Shown here piece after piece: positions 1 to 10,419 of a DNA stretch of 64,000 nt (position 1 is its first letter; each line of letters opens with the position of its first letter). The notes beneath the pieces are model-generated. The model had not been told where the DNA came from. It ran no database searches and was given only the letters and a program-made list of their open reading frames with translations. The stretch covers positions 9,486,001 through 9,550,000 of the forward strand of contig NZ_CP046172.1 of NCBI RefSeq assembly GCF_011801145.1, written 5' to 3'. This DNA comes from Nocardia arthritidis. GTDB lineage: Bacteria > Actinomycetota > Actinomycetes > Mycobacteriales > Mycobacteriaceae. A program made the translations under genes and the position numbers.

Positions 1-1146
1 TTTACCGGGATCGTTCTCGTCGATCCATTCGTCCGCGGTAGCGGCTATGCCGCGCAGCCGCTCGCGCAGATCGTGATCGACATCGCTCGCCAGATCCGTG
101 ACACCGTCGCCGAGCGTCTGCTGCCAGGCTGCGGTGCGCCGATGCAGTTGCTCGGCGGCGGTTTTCGCCGACTGCAACTCACGCACCGCGGCCGCGCCCT
201 GACGTGGATCACGCAGCGCCACCAGCTCGCTTCCCAGCGCGAGCGCCAAATGTTCCGCGGCGGAATGGATATCGCGCGCCACCGCATTCCGCGTCAACAG
301 CTGATCACGCGCGACCACACGATCCCGCAGGAACTGGTAGAGCTCGCCGAATCCGGATTCGCGGCCGAGCTGCGAATCCTGCAGGCGCATCGCGTGTTCG
401 CGCAGCAGCGCCGAGACCGCAAGCACCGGGATATCGAGCCGCGCCCGCGCCAGATGCCGCAGATCCGCGGCATGCACCTGACGCCAGTGCGGATAGAGGT
501 CGGTCTTGCCGAGCAGCAGCGCGGTCGACGGGCACAGCTCGCGCACCTGCCGCAGAAAGGCCAACTCCGGCTCGGTCAGCTCGGTAGACGCGTCGGAGAC
601 GACGAATACCGCGTCGGCCGCCGCGGCGAGTCCGAGTACCGTTGCCGCACCGGAACTTCCGTGCGCGCCGACGCCCGGAGTGTCGACCAGCACGATGCCG
701 TCGGCCAGCAACGCATTCGGCAGCTGGATTTCCAGGCGCAGGATCCGCCTGCCCTGCGCCAGTGCGGATCGCGCCGAAATGCTCGCGATCTCATCGATCG
801 GCACCGCCACCCGGATCTCGCCCTTGGTCGCGGTGTCGGCGGCGAGCACCAGATCGGCGCGTGGCTCCTGGCCGTGTACGAGCAGCGTGGTGACCGTGGT
901 GGTCACGTCGTCGCCGACCGGGCAGATCGCGATATTCAACAGCGCGTTGATGAATCGGCTCTTGCCCTGGTCGAGTTGTCCAGCGATGACGATGCGGTGG
1001 CGCGGATCGCGCACCCGTTCCGCCGCCGCCTCCAAACGGCCGACCAGGTCGTTACGCCCGGCGGCACGGGCGGCGGCGATCGTCTCGCCGAGCACCGGCA
1101 GCAGGGGCGCCGCCGGTGGTCGAGCATCAGGTACAGGGGTACCCAT
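1..1146 (-). CDS. iniA: Dynamin-like GTPase, IniA family (partial, runs off the left edge)
   Basis: Only the first 382 residues are in the window; the gene continues past base 1. Read on the minus strand from ATG 1146, the frame is open throughout. It shows a GTPase signature: P-loop GQLDQGKS (residues 56-63), G3 motif DTPGVG (155-160) and G4-like GKTD (213-216). This spacing fits bacterial dynamin-like proteins, and the position directly downstream of an IniB-like gene identifies it as the IniA (isoniazid-inducible) type. Family knowledge: IniA is a membrane-remodelling dynamin-like GTPase linked to cell-wall stress and drug tolerance in mycobacteria. It is probably co-transcribed with the gene at 1216-4388, with about 70 bases between them. 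IniC, the usual third gene, would lie outside the window. Confidence 0.88.
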   Translation of the reverse strand, partial: MGTPVPDARPPAAPLLPVLGETIAAARAAGRNDLVGRLEAAAERVRDPRHRIVIAGQLDQGKSRFINALLNIAICPVGDDVTTTVTTLLVHGQEPRADLVLAADTATKGEIRVAVPIDEIASISARSALAQGRRILRLEIQLPNALLADGIVLVDTPGVGAHGSSGAATVLGLAAAADAVFVVSDASTELTEPELAFLRQVRELCPSTALLLGKTDLYPHWRQVHAADLRHLARARLDIPVLAVSALLREHAMRLQDSQLGRESGFGELYQFLRDRVVARDQLLTRNAVARDIHSAAEHLALALGSELVALRDPRQGAAAVRELQSAKTAAEQLHRRTAAWQQTLGDGVTDLASDVDHDLRERLRGIAATADEWIDENDPGK

Positions 1147-1215
1147 CGGGAAGGTGACCTCTCTCAGTCCGGTTCGAATCCAGTGAGGTGCGAAACCTCA
1201 GTGCGATTCGAAATC

Positions 1216-4200
1216 TCAGTGCAGGCCGAGACCGCCGTGGGTATCGGTGGCCGCGCCGAGATCTGCGTGCGTATCGGCATGTACGCCGGTGCCGCCATGC
1301 AGACCCGAGTCGAGTCCCGAGCCGAATGCACTCGAAACATCAAGGCCAGACCAGGTATTCGCGGTCGAGTCGATGGTGGAGGCGACGCCCGAGTGCGTTC
1401 CGATGCCACCGCTCAGCCCCGCGCCGGTGTCGACCGCACCATGCGTACCCGCGCCGACGGTCCCGCTCACCGCGGCCCCGCTGTGCAAACCACTGTCGAT
1501 CCCTGTGGAAACCCCTGTGCTCGAACCACTTCCGAGCGCGGCGCTCCCCACCCCGCCACCGAGATCCGATACGGCATGTGCGCCACCATCCACAGCACCA
1601 CCCACGCCTGTGGAAATACCTGCCCCAAACCACTTCCAACATGCGCACCGGTATCCACCGCCCCGCCGACGCCGGCACCGACCTGCCCTCCGGCATTCAC
1701 CGCGCCTGCCAACCCACTCGAAATACCCGTCTCCAATCCGGTCCCGACATGCGCACCGGCATCCACAGCGCCACCCACCCCACTGGCCAGCCCGGTCCCG
1801 ACGTGTGCACCACTGTCAACCGCGCCGGTAAGTCCCGCAGTCAAATCCGACGCGGCATGCGCCCCACCGGACAGCCCCGTCCCCAAACCACTCCCAACCT
1901 GTGCACCGGCATCCACAGCGCCACCCACGCCACCGGTCAGCCCGGTCCCGACGTGTGCACCACTGTCAACCGCACCGGTAAGTCCCGCAGTCAAATCCGA
2001 CGCGGCGTGCGCCCCACCGGACAGCCCCGTCCTCAAACCACTCCCGATCTGTGCACCGGCATCCACAGCGCCACCCACACCACCGGAAAGCCCGGTCCCC
2101 AAGCCCGTACCCACCTGTGCGCCAGTGCCAACCGCACCTGTAAGCCCAGCAGTCAAATCCGACGCGGCATGAACTCCATCCGACAGCCCCGTCCCCAAAC
2201 CACTCCCAACCTGTGCACTGGCATCCACAGCGCCACCCAGGCCACCGGAAAGCCCGGACGCCAACCCCGTTCCAACCCCGAGCCCAGTCGACAACCCGGT
2301 CCCCACCTGCGCCCCGGTACCGGCAGCCGCCGTCAGGCCGCCCGAAACCGCCGAGCCAATGTTTCCAACCGAATCAGCCGTACCGTGCAAGCCCCCCGTA
2401 AGAGCGGACCCCACCTGTGCACCAGCTCCGGCATCGATGCCTGTGGACAGACCGGCACCCACCTGCGCCGCAGTACCGACCGCACCCGTCAAACCGGTGG
2501 ACAAGCTACTACCCACAGCCGCACCAGAATTCGCAACACCCTGCACACCGGCCGCAAGGTCGGATCCGGCATTCACCGCCGCACCGAGACCAGTGGACAG
2601 TCCGGCCCCGACCTGTCCAGCGGAATCCGCCGCACCCGTCAGTCCACTGGAAACGCTGTCGCCCACGGCCGCACTGGAATTCACTGCGCCCTGCAGATCA
2701 GCAGACAGATCCGTGCCAACCTGCGTACCAACATCGGCGGCGGTACCGAGTCCGGTCGACAGACCAGTCTCCAGACCGGCACCCGCCTGCGCCGCAGTAC
2801 CGACCACACCCGTCAAACCCGTGGACAAGCCAGCCCCGACCTGCGTGACCGAATCCGCCGCAGCCATCAATCCACTGGAAACGCTATCGCCCACGGCTGC
2901 GCTGGAATTCACCGCGCCCTGCAGACCGGCAGACAGATCCGAGCCAACCTGCGTACCGACATCGGTTGCGATGCCGAGTCCGGTCGACAGCCCAGTCTCC
3001 AGCCCGGCACCCGCCTGCGCCGCGGCATCAACCGCACCCGTCAAACCCGCGGACAAGCTACTGTCAACGGCCGCACCGGAATTCGCGACGCCCTGCGCAC
3101 CGGCCGCAAGATCGGATCCAGCGTTCACCGCCGCATCGAGACCAGTGGACAGACCAGCACCGACCTGCGTGACGGAATCCGCCGTAGCTGTCAGCCCGCC
3201 GGAGAGGCTGTTGCCAACGGCCGCACTGGAATTCACCGCGCCCTGGAGATCAGCCGACAGATCCGAGCCAACCTGCGTACCAACATCGGTGGCGGTGCCG
3301 AGTCCGGTCGACAGGCCAGTCTCCAGACCGGCACCCGTCTGTGCTGCGGCATCAACCGCACCGGTCAAACCTGTGGACAAGTTACTGTCAACGGCCGCAC
3401 TGGAATTCACTGCGCCTTGCAGAACGGTGGAAAGGTCGGAACCGATTTGGGTTCCGGTGGAGAGGCCGGTTTCCACATTGGTGGCTGCCTGGGTGCCGAG
3501 GGTGCCGGTCAGGGCGGTCGACAGGTCTGCTCCGGTGTTGGCGCCGGCTTGCAGGTCGGTGGAGAGGTCGGTGGCGGCGGTTGTCGCGGCTTCGAGGCCG
3601 GTGGTCAGTTGGGTGGTCGCGTTCAGGGCGGTGCCGAGGTTTGCGGCGGCGTCGGTTATGCCGGTGAGGGCGGCGCCCGCGTCGGTGACGCCATGCAGGG
3701 CAGCGGCTACATCGCCGCCGAATCCGTTGGATACCAAAGCATTCAGACCGGTCGCCGCCGATGCGGCACTGTCGATGGCACCGGTGAGGCCCGCGCCGAG
3801 ACCGGCGGCGGCCTGCAGTCCGGTGGCGAGATCGGCTCCCGCGTTGGCCGCGCCTTGGAGTCCGGCGGCGACGTCGGCGCCCACCTGTGTACCGGTGTCG
3901 GCGGCGCCGAGCAGGCTTGTGGACAGGCCAATGCCGGTGGACAGGCCGGTTTCCAGACCGGTCAGTGCCTGCGCGCCTGCGCCGAGCGCGCCGTTGATTC
4001 CCGCCGCCAGGTCGGCTCCCGCGTTGGCGAGGGCGCCGACATCGACTCCCGTCTGCAGGCCGGTGCCGAAACCACCATTCACATCGAGGCCGGTGCCGAC
4101 GTCGGCGGTCGCGCCCGTTTGTACGGCGGCCCCCAGGTTCGCCGCGGCATTCGTCTCCGCCGCGGCGACGGACTGGCCGCCCGCCGCGATGATGGCCGAG

Positions 4201-4388
4201 AGCTGAGAGCCGCCGGTGATCAGCGCCGACTCGGCGACCATCGGCGCGACCGCGGCGATATCCTCCGGTGTCACCGCGCCGAGACCGGCGGCGGCCAGGG
4301 CTTCCGCCGGATTGGCGCAATACCCGACCGCGGCGTCGGGGTGGCGCAGCAGGTTGAGGATGAACTCCAGAATCGCGTTGGGTGTCAT
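1216..4388 (-). CDS. iniB: IniB-like Gly/Ala-rich repeat protein with an apparent one-base frameshift
   Basis: The N-terminus (MTPNAILEFILNLLRHPD, then CANPAEALAAAGL) is the IniB N-terminal domain type; the ATG at 4388 follows a good GGAGGAG site. The rest is a long low-complexity array of short repeats such as VGTGLSTGL and GAVDAGAQVG. As read, the frame leaves the repeat near 1622 and ends at 1467 with 45-50 unrelated residues. The other minus-strand frame resumes the same repeat (GGAVDGGAHAVSDLGGG) and runs to a stop at 1216. Other repeat copies have GTCCCC where this one has TGCCCC, so one base seems missing around 1621-1623. Repaired, the protein is about 1057 residues; as read, 973. The function of IniB is unknown; in mycobacteria it heads the cell-wall-stress-induced iniBAC operon. 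The cause may be a real mutation or a sequencing error in repetitive DNA. Confidence 0.8.
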
Positions 4389-4679
4389 CGAGAATCGTCT
4401 CCTCCAGATGGGCGGACCAACCCGATCCGCTGCCGTTCGAATGAATTCCACGCTAGGTAGCCACCCGGTTACCGCGAAACGGGGTGAGCCCCTACATCGC
4501 CCGTGCGGGATGCGTTAGGGGCGCGGCATCCATTAGGGGAATCACCCCGAACTTTCCCTATGCGGTAACGGTGGCCGCCCAGCAAACGACAGATGTGTAC
4601 GGGTCAACCGATCCGCCCAGTCATTCCGTACTACTCATAGCGATACCGGCCAACACAGTTTTCGATCGGGGATCTCGTA
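4389..4679. promoter_or_regulatory. Divergent promoter region between iniB and the Hsp70-like gene
   Basis: This 291-base region separates divergently transcribed genes and must hold both promoters. Two direct copies of TTAGGGG lie at 4515-4521 and 4533-4539, with an inverted CCCCTA at about 4487-4492, which could be a regulator site for iniB. No clear sigma-A hexamers were identified on either strand, and no ORF here is convincing. The IniR-like protein encoded at 6415-9060 is the obvious candidate regulator, by analogy with mycobacteria. The binding-site assignment is inference. Confidence 0.35.
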
Positions 4680-6422
4680 ATGACAGAGCGTCTGGCGCTC
4701 GGCATCAATGTCGGAGCGTCGAATTCGGTCGCCGTGGCGGCTGTGGGGGACGGTAGCGATTCGGACAATGGTCCAGCAGATGGGGGTTCGGTCAGCATTC
4801 ATCCGAGCGTGTTGCGGCTCACCCCTGATGCGCCGCCCGCCTTCGGCACGAGGGCCAGGGTGCGCGGCAGGCATTCCAACGACGTGGTCGTCGAGGGCTT
4901 CCTGAACCGGGTGGGCGATCCGGTCGACATGCTCACCGAGGATGGCGCCACCCATCCCGCCGCCGATCTGGTGGCCACCGCACTCACCTGCTTGATCGAC
5001 GAAATGTCCACGCGCGCAGGCCAATCGGCATCGGCCACGATCGCCTGCCACCCGGCGTGGTGGTCCAAGCACACCGTCGATATCCAGCGCGATGCACTGG
5101 GCCGCGCCGGCCTCACCGATGTGACGCTCGTCCCGGAACCGCTGGCGGCACTGCGCTGGCTCACCGCGACGCACGGCCCACTCGGCGACGGCGCGGTGGC
5201 GGTATACGACCTCGGCGCGGGCGGCCTGACCGTATCGGTTTTGCGCACCGGTGAGCAGTCGGGCCTACTCGGTACGCCACTGCGCAGTACCGATATCGCG
5301 GGTGCCGAATTCGATCTGTTGACCATGCGCCATGTGCTGGCCAATGCGCTGGGCGGAAATGATTTCGATCCATTCGACCCCGTTGTCGAACGAGAATTGG
5401 CGGCATTGCGCATACGCTGCCGAAATGCGAAGGAAGAGCTTTCCATTAATACCGCGACGGTGGTCGCGGTGCGACCGCGTCCGGGTGACCAACGCGATCA
5501 ACAGATCCGGCTGGTGCGTGACGAACTCGAGGAGTTGCTGAGAGGTCCGCTCTTGGCCTCGACCGACCTGATCCGGGACGCCGTGCACCGCGCGGGTCTC
5601 GAGGTGGGCGATATCGGCCGGGTGTTGTTGACCGGCGGCGGTGGTGCTATTCCGCTGGTGGCCGAGCTGATTTCGAGCGAGTTCGGCCTGCCGGTGGTCG
5701 CCGCGCCCGATCCGGCGCAGACCAGCGCCCGCGGCGCCGCACTGCTGGCGACGGATCTGCTTGCCGAAATCCGAAGTCTCGCACCGACTCCGATCGTCGC
5801 GCGACCGGATATCGAACCGACACCGAAAACCAAGGAGCTTCCGGCACTTTCGAGCGCCCCGACATTGCCCGAGCCGCCGAAGCGCAGCGGCCTCACCGGC
5901 AAGCAGCGCGCCGCGATCATCGCGGGCACCATATTCGCCATCGGCGTGCTGACAACCGGCACGGTCGCGATCGGCACCGGCATCCAATCCGGTCCGAATC
6001 ACGCTCCCGCGGTGCAGGATACGACAACGACTCCCGCACCGGTTCAGGTCGCGGCACCATCCGGTGCCCTCGACCCCACCACCGGACGCGCCGTCTCCCC
6101 CGCCGCCGACACCACCGGCGGCAAGGCGAAACCCACCGGCGCCCAACAAACTCCGTCGAGCGACCCGGCGATCGTCGCGGTGAACAACCCGCCCGCCACC
6201 GGCCAGCCGGATCCAGCCGCCCCGGCAGCACCCGCACCACAACCGAACCCACAACCGAACCCCCAGCCACCCACGGCACCGCAGCAGCCACCACCGCAAC
6301 CCCCGGCGCTACCGTCACCGCCGACGCTGCCGAACCTCGGTGACACCGTGGACAAGGTGGGCAGCGCGGTACCGACGGCATTGCCCGTACCGCCGGTGAT
6401 CCAGGGAGGCCACGGTGGCTGA
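4680..6422 (+). CDS. Membrane-anchored Hsp70-like (actin-fold ATPase) protein
   Basis: The 580-residue protein starts with a DnaK-like ATPase fold: phosphate-1 loop near GINVGASNSVA (8-18), an EPLAALRWL segment (about 150), phosphate-2 YDLGAGGLTVSV (about 175) and an adenosine-binding TGGGGAIPLVAELI stretch (about 317). There is no peptide-binding domain. Instead a single transmembrane helix (about 411-433) leads into a Pro/Ala/Gln-rich tail, so the ATPase domain should be cytoplasmic and the tail outside. It overlaps the next gene by 8 bases, so the two are probably translationally coupled. The pairing with an IniR-type regulator and iniBA suggests a role in envelope-stress sensing or signalling. 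That role is inference; a chaperone function is not shown by the sequence. Confidence 0.8.
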   Translation: MTERLALGINVGASNSVAVAAVGDGSDSDNGPADGGSVSIHPSVLRLTPDAPPAFGTRARVRGRHSNDVVVEGFLNRVGDPVDMLTEDGATHPAADLVATALTCLIDEMSTRAGQSASATIACHPAWWSKHTVDIQRDALGRAGLTDVTLVPEPLAALRWLTATHGPLGDGAVAVYDLGAGGLTVSVLRTGEQSGLLGTPLRSTDIAGAEFDLLTMRHVLANALGGNDFDPFDPVVERELAALRIRCRNAKEELSINTATVVAVRPRPGDQRDQQIRLVRDELEELLRGPLLASTDLIRDAVHRAGLEVGDIGRVLLTGGGGAIPLVAELISSEFGLPVVAAPDPAQTSARGAALLATDLLAEIRSLAPTPIVARPDIEPTPKTKELPALSSAPTLPEPPKRSGLTGKQRAAIIAGTIFAIGVLTTGTVAIGTGIQSGPNHAPAVQDTTTTPAPVQVAAPSGALDPTTGRAVSPAADTTGGKAKPTGAQQTPSSDPAIVAVNNPPATGQPDPAAPAAPAPQPNPQPNPQPPTAPQQPPPQPPALPSPPTLPNLGDTVDKVGSAVPTALPVPPVIQGGHGG

Positions 6423-9060
6423 TACGGCATTCGACACCCTGCCCTCGGCCCGGGAGATCTTCCGCGAACTCGATTCCGCCGATCGCGAGCCGGTGGTCTA
6501 TCTGATCCGGGGTCGGTCCTGCACCGGCAAGTCCACCCTGCTCGCCGCGGTCCGGACGAGGTTGCGGGCCATGGGCGTCTCGACACACGAGGACCCCGCG
6601 GCCCTCTTGCCCGATACCAACGAATCCGAGTACGCCGCAACAACTCTCGTCGTCGAGGGAGCGCACCGGATCATCCCGGCCGCGTTCGGCGGCCCGCCGC
6701 CGCGGATCGAGGCCGAACACAACGGTCGCCCGAACCCGGCCGCGCTGGTGGTCGACAACGCGCAGACGCTGAGCCGGCATCAGCTCGAACAAATCTGCGC
6801 CACAATCGAATCCGGCGATCACACGGTGGTGATTGCCGCCCAGCCACGCCCGCACGACCCGAATCTGCGCGCCCTCACCGACCTGGTGTCCAGGCGCGGC
6901 CGCGTCGTGGATCTGCGCCCGCTCGGCGTCGCCGATATCGCGCCGTTCGCAAGGGAATTGGGGCTGACGGTGCCGCGACCGGTGGCACAGCACATCCATC
7001 GGCAGACAGGCGGCATCCGCGGCGGTGTCGTCGCGGCGCTGGCCGCCGCCTGCTCGGCCCGGCTCGACGCGGGGATCCGCGCGGTGGACGATGCGGTGAC
7101 CGCGTGGACCCGCGCCCTGCTCGACGATATCGAGCCGGATCTGCTGGAAACCTTGGTGGTCGCCACCACCGGCGCCGGCCTGGACGCCAGCGAGCTCACC
7201 GAGGTGCTGGATGTGGAATCCGCTGCGGCACAGGATCTTATCGACCGAGCCAGGGCGAGTGCCCTGGTAACCGATGCCGATCTGCTGCTCACCCCTGCGG
7301 TCGCGCCGCTGCGCACCCTGCTCGGCGATCGACGCTTCGTCGGAGTGCAGCGCAGGCTGCTCACCGCCCGCCTGGACGCGGGCCTGCTGCGCGACAACAC
7401 CGCGCTGCTGCTCGCCGAGTCCGGGGTGCGGGATCGGCGGCTCGCCGAATTCCTCACCGCGGCAGCGGAAAAGGCGGGCCACGAGGCCGTCCGCTACTAC
7501 GCCGCCGCGGCGGCGACGGGCGCCGATCCCGATGACATCGCGCTGCGCTGGGCCGAGGCGGCCGCGCGCGTCGGCGACGGCGACACCGCGATGCGGCTGG
7601 CCGAACCGATGCTGGCCAGGCAGGGCGTCGCCGGGCCGGATCTCGCTGCGGCGGTACGGATCTGCGCCGCGGTGCTGACCAGGCGCGGGTTGGTGAGCCG
7701 GGCCGCCCAGCTCTATACCTGGCTGGGTCCGCGGCGGGTCGGCGCCGATTGGGCGATCGGTGCGACGGTGCTCTACCTCGCGGGCGAGGTTTCCGGTGCG
7801 GCGGCCATGTCCGCGTCGGCGGCGCAGTGGCCGCCGACCGAGGCCAACGCGCACGCCCGGCTGATCGCGACCTCGCTGGAGCAGACCATCGTCCGCAATC
7901 CGGGCGAAATCGGCACCGCCGCAGCCGTTTCCGCGCTGGTACAGGCGTCGTACGCGGATGCGAGCGTCGACCGCTTCCTGCCGTGCACCGCGGCGTCCAT
8001 CGCGGCGCTGCTGTGCCTGAGCACCGGCGAGCCCCGCCGCGGCGTCGACGCGCTGCGCCGCGCGGACAGCGGCGGTCTGCGCTGCCATCAGCTGCAGGTG
8101 CTGGCCGCCTGGACCGCCATGCTCGGCGGCGACGAGCAGGCCGCGGCGGCCGCGGCCGCGACCATCGACCATGAAACGCTCGACATCCGCGACCGGCTGC
8201 TGGCCCACGCGGTCACCGTCGGGCTGGCCCGGCGCAGCGGCGATCACGCCGCGCTGGCCAAGGCCTGGCAGGCGGCCCGTCCGCTGTTCGACGACGTCGA
8301 CGCCGATCTGCTCGCCCTGCTGCCGATCGGCGAGCTGTGGCTGGCCGGCATTCGCCTGCGGGACGAGCGCCGCATCGCACCGCTGGTCGATGCCGCGCTC
8401 GGGCTGCTTCGCCGCCTGGGCAGTCCACCGGCCTGGGCCAACGCTTTTCACTGGTACGGCGTGCAGGCCGCGATCGCGCACGAGAGCCCGGACGAGTTGC
8501 TGCCGCATGCGCGCGCACTGAAGGCCGCGGCGGAATCCGGCGATCGGCATGCCGCGGTGCTGGCCGCCGCCGGCCGCACCTGGGTGCTGGTGCTGCGCGG
8601 TGAGGTGGCGGCCGGTCCCGTCGAAACGGCCGTCGCGCAACTCGGCGAAATCGGCCTGACCTGGGATGCGGCCCGGCTGGCCAGCGAGGCCGCGCTGGCC
8701 GCAGCCGATTCCGCGACCGCGACCGCGCTGCTGAAGCTGGCCAGGACGGTGCGCGCCGAGGCACGGCCGCCTGAGCGTCCGGCTCGCCCGGCGCCTGCCG
8801 TCACATCGCCGGGAGCCCAGGCGAGCAGACCCGAACCCGCCCCGCTGGACGGGTCGGCCATGCTCAGCGAGCGCGAGCGCGAGGTCGCCGAACTGGTGCT
8901 GCTCGGCCTGACCTACCGGGAGATCGGCGCACGCCTGTACATTTCAGCGAAGACGGTCGAGCATCATGTGGCCCGCATTCGGCGTCGGATCGGTGCTCGT
9001 TCCCGATCGGAGTTATTGTCGATGCTCCGCGCCATGGGACACGGCTCGCTGCTGGTGTGA
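6415..9060 (+). CDS. iniR: IniR-like LuxR/MalT-type transcriptional regulator with NTPase domain
   Basis: This 881-residue protein has an N-terminal STAND/AAA-like NTPase (P-loop RGRSCTGKSTLL, about residues 33-44; Walker B ALVVDNAQTL, about 111-120). A long Ala/Leu-rich helical middle region (TPR-like) follows, and a C-terminal LuxR-type HTH (LSEREREVAELVLLGLTYREIG through the recognition helix SAKTVEHHVARIRRR) ends at the C-terminus. Size, architecture and position beside iniB match the mycobacterial IniR type (recalled as Rv0339c), a regulator of iniBAC. The start is GTG 6415, preceded by GGGAGG with 5-base spacing and overlapping the upstream Hsp70-like gene by 8 bases. Coupled translation suggests the Hsp70-like protein and the regulator act together; the direct targets are not visible here. 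Confidence 0.85.
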   Translation: MADTAFDTLPSAREIFRELDSADREPVVYLIRGRSCTGKSTLLAAVRTRLRAMGVSTHEDPAALLPDTNESEYAATTLVVEGAHRIIPAAFGGPPPRIEAEHNGRPNPAALVVDNAQTLSRHQLEQICATIESGDHTVVIAAQPRPHDPNLRALTDLVSRRGRVVDLRPLGVADIAPFARELGLTVPRPVAQHIHRQTGGIRGGVVAALAAACSARLDAGIRAVDDAVTAWTRALLDDIEPDLLETLVVATTGAGLDASELTEVLDVESAAAQDLIDRARASALVTDADLLLTPAVAPLRTLLGDRRFVGVQRRLLTARLDAGLLRDNTALLLAESGVRDRRLAEFLTAAAEKAGHEAVRYYAAAAATGADPDDIALRWAEAAARVGDGDTAMRLAEPMLARQGVAGPDLAAAVRICAAVLTRRGLVSRAAQLYTWLGPRRVGADWAIGATVLYLAGEVSGAAAMSASAAQWPPTEANAHARLIATSLEQTIVRNPGEIGTAAAVSALVQASYADASVDRFLPCTAASIAALLCLSTGEPRRGVDALRRADSGGLRCHQLQVLAAWTAMLGGDEQAAAAAAATIDHETLDIRDRLLAHAVTVGLARRSGDHAALAKAWQAARPLFDDVDADLLALLPIGELWLAGIRLRDERRIAPLVDAALGLLRRLGSPPAWANAFHWYGVQAAIAHESPDELLPHARALKAAAESGDRHAAVLAAAGRTWVLVLRGEVAAGPVETAVAQLGEIGLTWDAARLASEAALAAADSATATALLKLARTVRAEARPPERPARPAPAVTSPGAQASRPEPAPLDGSAMLSEREREVAELVLLGLTYREIGARLYISAKTVEHHVARIRRRIGARSRSELLSMLRAMGHGSLLV

Positions 9061-9099
9061 CCATGTAGTGCCAGCAGGATCCGAAGCGAGGTATAGAGG

Positions 9100-10248
9100 A
9101 TGGCCACAGGGGTGGGCCTGCGCATCGCTGAGGACGGGTGCACGGCGTCGATCGTGTCCGACGGCGACGAACCGCAGTACATCGTCCGCGACGCGGTGCT
9201 GTACATGTCCGACGACGGCGACGCGGTCCTCGGTGGTCCACCGCCATCGGGACATTCGCGTCCGATCGGCGGATTCGTCGCCGCGGTCGGCGATCCGACC
9301 GGAATCAGCGTCGACGACGGCGAGGCGTATCGCGCCGAAGACCTGATGGCGACGGCACTGTTCTGTCTCATCAACCTGACCGCGGAACATTTGACCGGAT
9401 CCGCCGAGTTCTATGCCACCCACCCCGCATCGTGGCCGCCGGAATATGTGCAGGCGCTGCGGGAGGCCATGGACTATCTGGGCCTGCGCTCGGTGGTGCT
9501 CGTCAACGAGGGCGACCTACCCAGTAGCACCGATCCACTTGCCGCGCTCGGCGCGGGCGGCGCCGCCGATATCGGACAGTCCTTCGCCTATGACGCCGCG
9601 CGCGCCGCGCTGACCGCGGTGCTGGCGACCCCGGCGGGCGCGACCCCGCCGGATCCCACCACCGCCGAGAATTCCACCCTCGACACGATCGTCTTCCCGG
9701 CCATCTCGAATACCGATCGGCCGCAGGCCTATTCGGCGGCCATCCCGGTGGCCGAGCCGGTGGTGACCGAGGCCGTCCCGGCGCCGACCATCGCCGAGCC
9801 GATCACACCGGCCAAGAATCGCAAACAGCTGCCGCTGCTCATCGGCGCGGCCGTGGTAATCGGTTTGGCGCTCGGCGGCGTCGGCGTCGCCATGCTGCTG
9901 CGCAACAGCGGCGATACCCCGGTGCCACCGATCAAGGACGCGCGCTCCGAGGTGACGGTGACGGTGCCCGCACCGCCGCCGTTCATTCCGCCACCACCGA
10001 CGACGACCCCGCCGACCACGACGCGTCCGCCGGTGACTCGCGAGGTGGTACCGGATCCGACCACGACGACGCCACCACCTCCGCCGACCACCACTCCGCC
10101 GCCGACCACCACCACGGCGCCGCCGACCACCACCTACCCGTGGCCGACCCTTCCGCCGCGACCGACCCGGACCCCGCGACCGACGCCGACACCGTTCGAT
10201 CCGTTCCCCGATGGCCCCCCGCAGCTGGAGATCCCGGGCCTGGGCTGA
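9100..10248 (+). CDS. Reduced Hsp70-like membrane protein with proline/threonine-rich tail
   Basis: The 382-residue product resembles the first part of the protein at 4680-6422. THPASWPPEYVQALREAMDYLGL corresponds to CHPAWWSKHTVDIQRDALGRAGL there, and both have a YRAEDLMATALFCLI / THPAADLVATALTCLI type segment. The phosphate-1 loop is degenerate (no DxG) and the phosphate-2 and adenosine motifs are absent, so the ATPase is probably dead. A transmembrane helix (about 244-267, LPLLIGAAVVIGLALGG) is followed by a very Pro/Thr-rich tail of about 100 residues. It lies 39 bases after the iniR-like gene with an AGAGG ribosome site, so it is probably in the same operon. A partner or regulator of the first Hsp70-like protein is plausible but inferred. 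Confidence 0.7.
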   Translation: MATGVGLRIAEDGCTASIVSDGDEPQYIVRDAVLYMSDDGDAVLGGPPPSGHSRPIGGFVAAVGDPTGISVDDGEAYRAEDLMATALFCLINLTAEHLTGSAEFYATHPASWPPEYVQALREAMDYLGLRSVVLVNEGDLPSSTDPLAALGAGGAADIGQSFAYDAARAALTAVLATPAGATPPDPTTAENSTLDTIVFPAISNTDRPQAYSAAIPVAEPVVTEAVPAPTIAEPITPAKNRKQLPLLIGAAVVIGLALGGVGVAMLLRNSGDTPVPPIKDARSEVTVTVPAPPPFIPPPPTTTPPTTTRPPVTREVVPDPTTTTPPPPPTTTPPPTTTTAPPTTTYPWPTLPPRPTRTPRPTPTPFDPFPDGPPQLEIPGLG

Positions 10249-10419
10249 TTTGGTAGCGCCGGACCCGGGTTTGTGCCCTAAAGTGGTGCGCTGACCGGTG
10301 TTGTTGTTGGCGTTAACGAACATCCGGTCGTCAGCTGGATCATTGGCTGTGTGCAACGGTTTCGGGCGGGGGCCGTGGCGTACGGATGAGCGGGCACACC
10401 GTGCCGACGAAGGGACTTC

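Noticed and set aside
1168..1190. A GGTTCGAATCC stretch resembling a tRNA T-arm between iniB and iniA
   Set aside because: No acceptor or anticodon arm can be folded around it and the flanking stem does not pair.
1188..4460. A 1090-codon open frame on the plus strand opposite iniB, and others at 73-2172 and 2359-4206
   Set aside because: They mirror the GC-rich repeats of the minus-strand genes, have Arg/Pro-rich random composition and no ribosome sites; the minus strand has recognisable IniA and IniB sequence.
5917..8640. A 907-codon minus-strand frame opposite the Hsp70-like and iniR-like genes
   Set aside because: Composition is a shadow of the coding strand; the plus strand has clear Walker and LuxR HTH motifs.
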